NCBI GenBank assembly: GCA_946221975.1
Contig: CAMIGT010000022.1
Span: forward strand, 1-10,025
Length of the DNA: 10,025 bases
DNA from: an uncultured Blastococcus sp.
GTDB taxonomy: Bacteria; Actinomycetota; Actinomycetes; Mycobacteriales; Antricoccaceae
Direction: 5' to 3'
In this document: positions 1 to 5,701 of the stretch, in pieces
Layout: each line of letters opens with the position of its first letter
How positions within the stretch are numbered: the stretch's first letter is position 1
Notes under the pieces: generated by a model
The model's input: the letters and a program-made list of their open reading frames with translations, nothing else
Databases searched by the model: none
What the model was told of the DNA's origin: nothing
Translations under genes and position numbers: made by a program

Positions 1-185
1 ACCCGTCGCGGGCGCGGTGGGTCTCTACGTGGGACACCGAAGCGGGCAACCGCTCGACGGTGCACGTGTGCGCGGGCCTTGGCACGTCGCCGTACGCCCC
101 GGTTCGGTTTGCCTGTCGGCCCGAGGCCACGCTGCTCACGTTGACTGCATCACCCGACAGTCCGATCCGTTCGCGGGCCAGGTAA
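1..185 (+). CDS. Metallophosphoesterase, C-terminal fragment (5' end outside window)
   Basis: An open frame enters from the left edge with codons in phase from base 3 and stops at TAA 183-185, giving about 60 residues. They include STVHVCAGLGTSPYAPVRF followed by ACRPEATLLTL. This resembles the last beta-strands of the calcineurin-like metallophosphoesterases of actinobacteria (YkuE-type), where an AGLGTSP segment follows the final metal-binding GHxH motif. The GHxH motif itself would lie just left of the window, so no catalytic residue can be inspected. The competing frame open through the tRNA gene (from base 2) has no recognisable pattern. The identification is by pattern memory only. The gene probably belongs to the conserved chromosome flanking the tRNA rather than to the glycan locus. 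Confidence 0.65.
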   Translation, partial: PSRARWVSTWDTEAGNRSTVHVCAGLGTSPYAPVRFACRPEATLLTLTASPDSPIRSRAR

Positions 186-198
186 ACTATTGCGGTTG

Positions 199-223
199 CT
201 TGCGAACTTGCAGAGTTCGCAAG
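199..223. other. Perfect 10-bp inverted repeat just upstream of the tRNA
   Basis: CTTGCGAACT (199-208) and AGTTCGCAAG (214-223) are exact reverse complements around a 5-nt loop. The hairpin sits between the metallophosphoesterase stop (185) and the tRNA start (230). No T-run follows, so it is not a classical intrinsic terminator. It could be a U-less terminator for the upstream gene, part of the tRNA leader, or an operator. A possible -10-like TAAACT lies at 183-188, overlapping the stop codon, but no convincing -35 goes with it. Confidence 0.6.
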
Positions 224-229
224 ATGCGC

Positions 230-306
<77 letters not shown>

Positions 307-308
307 AT

Positions 309-350
309 GAGAATGGCTCCCACAAGGTACGAGTGGGGGCCATTCTCTTT
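309..350 (+). terminator. Intrinsic terminator of tRNA-Pro
   Basis: GAGAATGGCTCCCAC (309-323) pairs with GTGGGGGCCATTCTC (333-347) over 15 positions with a single G-U pair. The loop is 9 nt and CTTT follows. It starts 3 nt after the CCA end, the expected place for a tRNA transcript terminator. Confidence 0.9.
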
Positions 351-401
351 GAATGGATCGCTGGGATTCGGGAGGAGGCCCGAGGCACGAGGGCCGACGG
401 T

Positions 402-418
402 TCCCGCCACCCCGACCA
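402..418 (+). repeat. tRNA 3'-end repeat, copy 2 (candidate att scar or tRNA remnant)
   Basis: This is an exact 17-bp copy of the tRNA-Pro 3' end, including CCA, and it does not form a tRNA. Similarity reaches a little further left: GGCCG-x-GG-TT precedes both copies, but the T-loop bases CGAAT of the functional tRNA are missing here. A further TTCGGGA, matching the anticodon loop, sits at 367-373. The stretch 367-418 may therefore be a degraded second tRNA-Pro half left by an integration or excision event. Confidence 0.55.
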
Positions 419-436
419 CATATCTAAGAGGGTCCA

Positions 437-475
437 GCGTCCGGACCCGGGTCCTCCAACACCGGATCCGGACGC
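437..475. repeat. 8-bp inverted repeat in the tRNA/glycosylphosphotransferase gap
   Basis: GCGTCCGG (437-444) and CCGGACGC (468-475) are perfect reverse complements separated by 23 bp, with further local GGACCC/GGGTCC complementarity in the spacer. It lies between a plus-strand tRNA and the 3' end of a minus-strand gene, so a role in transcription termination is possible. There is no T-run. Nothing coding is seen in 351-510. Confidence 0.4.
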
Positions 476-482
476 CTTCTCC

Positions 483-502
483 CAAACGGGCTACGCCGTT
501 TG
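483..502 (-). terminator. Possible terminator hairpin downstream of the glycosylphosphotransferase
   Basis: CAAACGG (483-489) and CCGTTTG (496-502) form a perfect 7-bp stem with a 6-nt loop, 8 bp beyond the stop codon of the minus-strand gene ending at 511. It can be extended by C-G pairs around a bulge. There is no U-tract, as is common for actinobacterial terminators. CCAAACGGG (482-490) can alternatively pair with CCCGTTTGG (522-530) inside the last codons of the gene, so two folds compete. Confidence 0.45.
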
Positions 503-510
503 TGGGGGGC

Positions 511-2076
511 TCAAAAGGCGCCCCGTTTGGCTAGCACTGCTCCCACCGTCTTCCACAGCAGCAGCAGATCCATACTGAGGCACCAGTTCTCGACGTACCT
601 CAGGTCAAGGCGCACCGACTCGTCCCAGGTCAGCAGGGAGCGCCCGCTGACCTGCCAGAGACCGGTGAGGCCAGGCTTCACCAGCAGCCGGCGATGAACG
701 TCAGCCGGATACTGGTCGACTTCGGACGGCAGCGGCGGCCGCGGGCCGACAAGTGACATGTCGCCGCGCAGCACATTGAAAAGCTGCGGCAGCTCGTCGA
801 GCGAGTACTTACGAAGCCACCGCCCGACCCGGGTAACCCGCGGGTCGTCGTGCAGCTTAAACAGTACGCCGCCCTCAACCTCGTTGCGCGATGCCAACTG
901 CGCGGCAAGCGATTCGGCATCACGAACCATTGTGCGGAACTTGTACACGGTGAAATCGTCACCGTCGAGTCCTACGCGAGTCTGCGTGAAGAAGACCGGG
1001 CCCCGGTCTCCCAGCTTGATGAACGCCGCGATCACCGCCAACACTGGCGCGGCGACCAGAAGGACGCTAGCGCTGAACGCGACGTCGGTCATCCGCTTGA
1101 CCACGCGTCGCCACCCGGTGAAGTGAGGTTGCTCGACACGTAGCAACGGGAGCCCCACATACGGTCGAAGGTGTAATCGCGGGCCGGCAATCTCGACGAA
1201 TCCGGGGTGCACGTAGAGATCGATATTCAGAGTCTCCAACGACCACGACAATCGACGCAAAAACTCCGGGGAATGTCCTGACGTGACCGCGATCCCGTGA
1301 CACTGCGCCAGCATCGCGGTGCTTGCGACATCCTGCAGATCACCGAGGACGTTCAGGCCGAGTCGCCGGCCCTCTGGTACATCTACCCGTGGCACGCACA
1401 CGCCAACGGCACGAAGACCGCAGTATGGTTCTCGTTCGAGAACCTCGACCAAGTGGCGAACGCCATCAATCGAGCCCACCACGATCACGTTGCGCAGTAA
1501 TGCTCCTGCGTACTGGCGGCGGTGTACCAGTCGCCGGGCGACGAGCCGCGCAACGAGAGAGGCGATTGCCATTATCGGCGCCGATACAACCACGAGTTGG
1601 ACGATTCCGCTCGCGGCATGTGTCGCAGCAACCGTGGCGGCACTCGCGATCAAGTACGCCACCGCGCGCAGCACCGCGCCGATATCGTTGGTGCCCACAC
1701 CGACCTCGTTGCGGCTATAACCGCCCAGGAAGGCAATGATTGTCGGCCACGAGACCGACGCGACCACCACCCACACCGAAGCCAGCTCAGGGCTGATCGC
1801 AAACGTGGCGTGGAGCGCGGCAAGAATGCCGGACGCGATCGCAAAGTCAATCGCTACGAGCGTTACGGCGTAGGCCGTCGTCCAAGGCGCGTGGCGCCGC
1901 GTCCGCACCTCCGCCTCACGAAGGCCCAGCTGGCCGATGCCCGGGTCGACGCCCCGAGTTATGACCCGCCGCGGTGGGCGACCGCCCAGGCTTCGACGGG
2001 TCGTCCGTGACCTAGTTTGAAGGCGCCCCCGCGCCTCGGGAGCGCTTTCGCGCACCCCAATTTGGTGGACAGACAA
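511..2076 (-). CDS. Polyprenyl-phosphate sugar-phosphate transferase (WcaJ/WbaP-type glycan initiator)
   Basis: A 521-residue membrane enzyme expected to move a sugar-1-phosphate from a nucleotide sugar to undecaprenyl or decaprenyl phosphate, the first step of surface-glycan assembly. It has a basic N-terminus of about 63 residues, hydrophobic segments near 65-90, 99-119, 134-157 and 160-180, and a CoA-binding-like Rossmann domain from about 193 to 290. A membrane hairpin at 331-353 leads into the catalytic domain, with KFRTM at 379-383, DELPQLFNVL at 427-436, LVGPRP at 442-447 and KPGLTGLWQVSGRS at 467-480. The full set of family motifs is intact, and the length is typical. The start is TTG at 2076 with GGGGGAG four bases upstream. 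It is last in the minus-strand glycan block and may have its own promoter in the 245-bp gap before it. The sugar substrate cannot be deduced. Confidence 0.93.
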   Translation of the reverse strand: MSVHQIGVRESAPEARGRLQTRSRTTRRSLGGRPPRRVITRGVDPGIGQLGLREAEVRTRRHAPWTTAYAVTLVAIDFAIASGILAALHATFAISPELASVWVVVASVSWPTIIAFLGGYSRNEVGVGTNDIGAVLRAVAYLIASAATVAATHAASGIVQLVVVSAPIMAIASLVARLVARRLVHRRQYAGALLRNVIVVGSIDGVRHLVEVLEREPYCGLRAVGVCVPRVDVPEGRRLGLNVLGDLQDVASTAMLAQCHGIAVTSGHSPEFLRRLSWSLETLNIDLYVHPGFVEIAGPRLHLRPYVGLPLLRVEQPHFTGWRRVVKRMTDVAFSASVLLVAAPVLAVIAAFIKLGDRGPVFFTQTRVGLDGDDFTVYKFRTMVRDAESLAAQLASRNEVEGGVLFKLHDDPRVTRVGRWLRKYSLDELPQLFNVLRGDMSLVGPRPPLPSEVDQYPADVHRRLLVKPGLTGLWQVSGRSLLTWDESVRLDLRYVENWCLSMDLLLLWKTVGAVLAKRGAF

Positions 2077-2097
2077 TTAACTCCCCCGAGTTGTCTG
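2070..2097. promoter_or_regulatory. Inverted repeat over the start codon and RBS of the sugar-phosphate transferase
   Basis: CAGACAA (2070-2076) and TTGTCTG (2091-2097) are perfect 7-bp inverted arms around a 14-bp spacer. On the minus strand the TTG start codon lies within one arm and the GGGGGAG ribosome-binding sequence lies in the spacer. An alternative inner stem, AACTC/GAGTT, also covers the RBS. It could be an operator for a dimeric repressor or an RNA hairpin that controls initiation. The role is inferred from position only. Confidence 0.45.
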
Positions 2098-2321
2098 TTA
2101 TTCACACCGTCCCCCGACGATGCAAGATTGCCACTCCCCCCGGACTGGCAACGCACCACGGAGTCTATGCACCTCGTCCCGTTCCAGGCAAGCGGACTTG
2201 CAAACTCGACCGCGTCGCACCTGGGACCGCCCGCTTCGCTAGGACTCTCAGGGAGATCCTGGATAGCCGCCCGTCGCACGACCAGCGATTCGCATTTTAC
2301 TCATCCCCGCAAAGATCGTAG
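2077..2321. other. 245-bp intergenic gap, no gene seen
   Basis: This is the longest gap in the glycan block, between the WsaF-like gene stop (2322) and the sugar-phosphate transferase start. The open frames crossing it show no codon pattern or family resemblance. Apart from the inverted repeat next to 2076, I see only an imperfect hairpin around 2239-2259 (AGGACTCTC/GAGATCCT arms). A promoter for the downstream gene is plausible here, but no clear -35/-10 pair stands out. Confidence 0.4.
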
Positions 2322-3536
2322 CTATACCTGGCATCCGTAAACTTCGTCTTCGACGATCCCGACAACGTCGCGTTGGGCGATCCGCCAACTAAGCCCCGCA
2401 ACAGATCGCGCCCCCAACCGAGCGCGCTCCTCTCGACCCTCACGCGCGACGGCTCTACTCAGCGCTGTGGCGAGCGCCGTTGGGGTCGGGTGCGCCCATT
2501 CGACGTAAGAGCTCCGGAGGTCGGCACGGGCATCCGAGGAGTCGTTCACCACCGGGATAGTGCCGGCGGCCAACATTTCGGCCGCCACCAGTGAAATGTT
2601 GGTGAACGATAACGCAATGCCAGCTATGCATCGGTTGTAGAGCTCGTTGAGCTCCATGGGAGTGAGACGGCCATGGGACGTGGCCGGAAATGGTAGTCCG
2701 GCGACCCGCGCTCCATACAGATGGATCGGCACCTCAGGATGCATCGCGTGAAATCTCGCGAGCGCGGCGCAGGCAAGCCAGAATCCCCTCCGCGGTGTGT
2801 CGGGTCTTGAGTAAAGTACGACGCCGGTACGCCGCAGGTTAGGCAGTGGTCGGTACACATCGGTGTCGCACCCAAACTGCGTGACGTCGGCATCCACGCC
2901 GACCTCTCGATTCAACGCTCCGGCAACCATCTGACCGAGCGCAATGTTGCGGAACCCAAACCGATACGTGTCTTCGGCGGTGGCATAGACACCACCGCGC
3001 GGGTAGAAGTACGGCTCGTAGTCCTGCACGAAGTACAGTCGTCGCATCGGCGCCGTCGCTCGGCAAGCCAGCACGTGAGCAGTCTCCCAGGATGACGCCA
3101 CACACGCATCGAATCCGACGATCGCGTCAGCCGCGCTGCTCACGCTTGCGCGAATACGCGGCCACCACTCGCGGATCACCTGCTCTTGCTCGCGTAGATC
3201 GCCGCGATGCCGGTCATGGATGAGAATCGTGCAACGGTGCCCTGCAGTTTCTAGACCCTCAATCATCCGAAACAGGGTGGTGTGGCCACCGGAGCCTCGA
3301 GCCGGCGGCACGACGATCCACCCGATATTCAATGGCGTGCCGCGGCGTGGTCTGCGGTCCGGCAGGGACAACTCGAGGGTTGCCGAATCCGCTACGTCGG
3401 CGTCATAGATGTTGTCGTCGAGCGCAGCGACGTTTAGCCGATTTGCGGCGAAGCGAACCGCCCGCATTCCGAGCAGCCGCCCCCCGTCGTCGCGGGCGAC
3501 ACGGACCGCTTTGCCAAGCACGCCAGGAATCTTCAC
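2322..3536 (-). CDS. WsaF-like glycosyltransferase (GT-B fold, GT4-related)
   Basis: A 404-residue protein resembling WsaF, the rhamnosyltransferase of S-layer glycan assembly, and its relatives in rhamnan and O-antigen loci. The N-terminal extension to about residue 65 is family-typical. The GT-B domain opens with IGWIVVPP and the glycine-rich GSGGHTTLFR (81-90). Family signatures follow: YFVQDYEPYFYPRGG at about 168-182, FGFRNIALG near 193-201 and FGCDTDVYRP at 221-230. The donor-nucleotide site is seen as VAAEMLAAGTIPVVND (317-332) with E320. No signal peptide or membrane span is present, so it should act at the cytoplasmic face. The start is GTG at 3536; GAAAGGG lies about 11 bases upstream. 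The 137-bp gap to the preceding gene holds nothing recognisable. Rhamnose is the likely sugar by family, not proven. Confidence 0.85.
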   Translation of the reverse strand: MKIPGVLGKAVRVARDDGGRLLGMRAVRFAANRLNVAALDDNIYDADVADSATLELSLPDRRPRRGTPLNIGWIVVPPARGSGGHTTLFRMIEGLETAGHRCTILIHDRHRGDLREQEQVIREWWPRIRASVSSAADAIVGFDACVASSWETAHVLACRATAPMRRLYFVQDYEPYFYPRGGVYATAEDTYRFGFRNIALGQMVAGALNREVGVDADVTQFGCDTDVYRPLPNLRRTGVVLYSRPDTPRRGFWLACAALARFHAMHPEVPIHLYGARVAGLPFPATSHGRLTPMELNELYNRCIAGIALSFTNISLVAAEMLAAGTIPVVNDSSDARADLRSSYVEWAHPTPTALATALSRAVAREGREERARLGARSVAGLSWRIAQRDVVGIVEDEVYGCQV

Positions 3537-3673
3537 CGTTTGCCAGCCCTTTCGGGATCTAGGTTGCGCCCACCGCCATTACGAATGCATCCGCGTTAAT
3601 CGCTGGAGGGAAGTTGCGACGATACGGATCGCGCACAGCCTATTCGACCCCACTTCGTCTGGGAGCGGATTCG

Positions 3674-4456
3674 CTATTTCGAGCGGCGCAGCCTCAGATA
3701 CGCTGGCGGACCGTGCACGAGGTAACGACGAGCGAGTCGCCGTGGCTCGCGCGCGAGGCGCCAAGCCCACTCCAATCCAGCGCGCGAAGCCCAGGCTGGA
3801 GCGCGCCGCGCGCCCCCGGCGACAAAGTCGACAACCGCCCCGAAAGCCAGCAGCACTCGGGCACCGCTCGCCGCACCGTGCGCGCGAATCCACTCCTCCT
3901 GACGCGGCTTTCCTAGGCATACAAGCAAGATGTCGACTTGGGCATCGTGAACCTTCGAGGCAATCGCGGCGGACTGCTCGGGATCGGTCAACACCTCCCT
4001 CGGGGGTGTCCAGTGACCTGCGATCCGGACTCCTGGCCAGCGCTCACGCACCGCGCTGGCAAATGGCTCGACGGTGTGCGGCGCACCGCCGATTAGTCCG
4101 ACCGACAGCCGATGTGCCGAAGCCTCCTCAAGGATCGGCTCGATGAGATCGCTGCCGGATAGCTTCGGGACAACCTGTTTTCGTCGGCGCGCTGCGTGCC
4201 TCGCGATGGGTGCTCCGTCGATGAGGTTCAGCCATTCCACGTCGCCGCCCGACGTCCTGGAGAAAGATTGCCGGCCGAAGTGGTGGATGTGATCGAGATT
4301 GATGGACGCCACTGCGAGCGGTCGCCGGCCCGGTCGTCGAGCCGCACCGGAGATTAACGACACAGCCTCCCTCTGCCCAAGAAGGTGCACCGGCGTTCCA
4401 GCAACGTTGACAGTCGGTAGACCCCCGGTCACAGAGCGCGGCCCTCGATCGCTCAC
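3674..4456 (-). CDS. WecG/TagA/CpsF family glycosyltransferase (GT26)
   Basis: A 260-residue enzyme, close to the usual 240-250 of the family, that should add the second sugar (ManNAc, ManNAcA or similar) to a polyprenyl-diphospho-sugar. Visible signatures are SINLDHI (51-57), the NLIDGAPI segment with the candidate catalytic D80, SGSDL (100-104), LIGG (121-124), GKPRQEEW (182-189), GAVVDFVAG (206-214) and the C-terminal GLEWAWRLAREPRRLARRY (227-245), which in TagA forms part of the membrane/lipid-facing appendage. The chosen start is GTG at 4456, 18 bp after the preceding stop. An in-frame GTG eight codons later (4430-4432), with GAGGG nine bases before it, is an attractive alternative giving 252 residues. 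It is co-directional with the other glycan genes and probably co-transcribed. Confidence 0.92.
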   Translation of the reverse strand: MSDRGPRSVTGGLPTVNVAGTPVHLLGQREAVSLISGAARRPGRRPLAVASINLDHIHHFGRQSFSRTSGGDVEWLNLIDGAPIARHAARRRKQVVPKLSGSDLIEPILEEASAHRLSVGLIGGAPHTVEPFASAVRERWPGVRIAGHWTPPREVLTDPEQSAAIASKVHDAQVDILLVCLGKPRQEEWIRAHGAASGARVLLAFGAVVDFVAGGARRAPAWASRAGLEWAWRLAREPRRLARRYLVHGPPAYLRLRRSK

Positions 4457-4474
4457 CTCGCTACCGACATTTCA

Positions 4475-5080
4475 CTAGGGGACCACACGGCCGAGCATCG
4501 CCGAGTTGTCATAGTCCAGAGCCATGATCCGCCCGGGCACGCCGCCGACAAGCGCACGCGGAGGCACGCTACGAGACAGCACGGTACCGGCCGAGATGGT
4601 TGCCCCGTCGCCGATTGTGATTGCTCCGGTGATCGTCGCGCCCGGCCCGATCCAGACATTGTCACCGATGCAAGGCACGCCGTGGTCGCCGCCGGCGACT
4701 CGTTGGCCGATCGTCACGTTGTGGTGCAGCACGAGGTTCTTGCCTATGGTCGCCGGACCGATCAAGATCCCCGTGCGATGCATGATCAGAAATCCAGGAC
4801 CAATTCTCGCCTGCCCGGTGACTTCGCAGTGGTGGCTATGCGTGATGAACCGGTTCCAGATCCTGTGGACGATCCGCAGCACGGCACCTACCGACGCCGA
4901 TCGCGACGCCACGCGGTCGGCGTACTGGCCAAGTCGATAGCACGCGACACAGTGGAACTCCGAATTCGTCAAGACGAACCCGAAGACCTTGAAGGGGCGT
5001 CGTCGGCCGCCTGGCCCGAGTGACGGGTAGATCCTAGAAAAGTCCAGCGCGAGCGGTCCGTCCCAATGAAGGCCGGTCAC
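4475..5080 (-). CDS. Left-handed beta-helix acyltransferase, serine-acetyltransferase-like
   Basis: A 201-residue protein with an alpha-helical N-terminus and a hexapeptide-repeat beta-helix from about residue 85 to 185. Repeat-like units include IGPATIG, IGDNVWIGPGATI, and IGDGATISAGTVL, ending with the family-typical ALVGGVPGRIM. H101 in IMHRTG and H133 in GGDHGVP sit where CysE-type enzymes keep their catalytic histidines. An automatic annotation would say serine O-acetyltransferase. I doubt a cysteine role: the protein is short for CysE, lies in a glycan block, and its GTG start shares GTGA (5077-5080) with the stop of an acyl carrier protein gene. That coupling suggests an acyl-ACP donor, as in LpxA/LpxD, and transfer to a sugar hydroxyl or amine. 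The donor and acceptor are inference. Confidence 0.85.
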   Translation of the reverse strand: MTGLHWDGPLALDFSRIYPSLGPGGRRRPFKVFGFVLTNSEFHCVACYRLGQYADRVASRSASVGAVLRIVHRIWNRFITHSHHCEVTGQARIGPGFLIMHRTGILIGPATIGKNLVLHHNVTIGQRVAGGDHGVPCIGDNVWIGPGATITGAITIGDGATISAGTVLSRSVPPRALVGGVPGRIMALDYDNSAMLGRVVP

Positions 5081-5358
5081 TCGGTCACCACCGGATCATG
5101 CCGGACCCCGTCTTCGACCTTCCGAGTAACGAAACGGACCAGGTTCTCAATAGAATCGAGGTTCTCCGGGGTCGTCTCATCGTCTTCGACTTGGACGGAG
5201 AATGTGCTCTCGAGAAACTCGATGAGCTCAAGAACACCGGTCGAGTCCATCACGCTGGTGCCGATCAACGAGTCCGTCGGGTCGGGCATCCGCGACGTGT
5301 CGTCGAACAGAAAGTTGTTCAGAATGAACAACTTAATGCGTTCACGTACCTGGTTCAC
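5077..5358 (-). CDS. Acyl carrier protein
   Basis: A 93-residue acidic, four-helix carrier protein. The phosphopantetheine site is S39 in the segment SLIGTSVMDSTGVLELIEFLE (D38-S39 replaces the usual D-S-L with D-S-T), followed by the helix II/III pattern with FSVQVEDDETTPENLDSIENLVRFV, as in ACPs serving dedicated pathways. The start is GTG at 5358 with GAGGGGG about 9 bases upstream. It is the first gene of the minus-strand block, 133 bp from the divergent ACP-like gene, and its TGA overlaps the acyltransferase GTG by 4 bp. The local AcpS (8683-9102) and the adenylate-forming ligase at the right edge are its likely activating and loading enzymes. Because it is not beside ketosynthase genes, it is unlikely to be the housekeeping fatty-acid ACP. 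Confidence 0.9.
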   Translation of the reverse strand: MNQVRERIKLFILNNFLFDDTSRMPDPTDSLIGTSVMDSTGVLELIEFLESTFSVQVEDDETTPENLDSIENLVRFVTRKVEDGVRHDPVVTE

Positions 5359-5420
5359 GACCCGAACCCCCTCACGCTGTGCTGCTGACGGACATGTCTG
5401 GCGCAGGTCCCGTAATCGTG

Positions 5421-5429
5421 TGCTCTAAT
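5421..5429 (+). promoter_or_regulatory. Possible extended -10 promoter for the ACP-like/asnB/NadE-like operon
   Basis: TGCTCTAAT reads as an extended -10 element (TGn followed by TCTAAT, five of six matches to TATAAT). It is 62 bp upstream of the preferred ATG at 5492. No convincing -35 lies 16-18 bp upstream, which is acceptable for extended -10 promoters. The region also has to carry the promoter of the divergent ACP operon, for which I see no clear elements. Confidence 0.35.
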
Positions 5430-5491
5430 GCGATCATGTGGAACGCGTTTGCGCGATACATCCCAAATATAGCGGCAGCTGCGAGGATCTG

Positions 5492-5701
5492 ATGGACAAG
5501 GCTGATCGAGTCCGGATGATCACCGAGACTGCCGCGCTGCGGCGCGCTGCCGCGGATCGTGAGGCGGCCGCAGTCACCACCGCAATCTACCTGGAGGACG
5601 CGCTCGACATCACGATTGCCGACGAGGTTCTCGCCGACGATTCGCTGGCCATGCGATCCGGAGTTCACGCTGTTCTCGACGCCCTCAGTCGGGAGCATTG
5701 A
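5492..5701 (+). CDS. Small ACP-like protein lacking the phosphopantetheine serine
   Basis: A 69-residue, mostly helical protein. Its second half, from about residue 28 (VTTAIYLEDALDITIADEVL, then a loop and GVHAVLDAL), follows the helix II-III-IV pattern of acyl carrier proteins: LED-x-x-D-I-x-I-x-DE. Aligned this way, the serine position (Ser36 of E. coli ACP) is E24 within ADREAAA, and helix I is about 12 residues shorter than usual. The preferred start is ATG at 5492 with GAGG five bases upstream and an ACP-like opening MDKADRV. The longer GTG start at 5438 would add 18 residues without an RBS. Its TGA overlaps the next ATG (TGATG), so it is translationally coupled to the asparagine synthetase homologue. 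It might be a degenerate carrier protein or a docking subunit. The ACP relationship is tentative. Confidence 0.7.
   Translation: MDKADRVRMITETAALRRAAADREAAAVTTAIYLEDALDITIADEVLADDSLAMRSGVHAVLDALSREH

Noticed and set aside
3409..4146. Long plus-strand open frames of up to 245 codons opposite the GT26 and WsaF-like genes, and similar ones at 1522-2010 and 9645-10004.
   Set aside because: They are antisense to genes with clear family motifs, are rich in Arg/Pro/Ser as expected for shadow frames in high-GC DNA, and show no recognisable pattern.
4475..5080. Cysteine biosynthesis serine O-acetyltransferase (cysE).
   Set aside because: No cysK or other sulfur gene is near, the N-terminus is short, and it is co-translated with an ACP.
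5438..5491. A GTG start 18 codons upstream for the ACP-like gene.
   Set aside because: No ribosome-binding sequence precedes it, the added residues look unrelated to the rest, and the ATG at 5492 has GAGG at good spacing.
5640..5646. A D-S-L triplet near the C-terminus of the ACP-like protein that looks like a phosphopantetheine site.
   Set aside because: Only 18 residues follow it, too few for helices II-IV, and the LED...ITIADE pattern before it already aligns with helix II/III of ACPs. It falls in the wrong place for the modified serine.
5698..5700. A TTG start one codon before the asparagine synthetase ATG.
   Set aside because: The glutaminase needs Cys directly after the initiator Met, which fits only the ATG at 5701.
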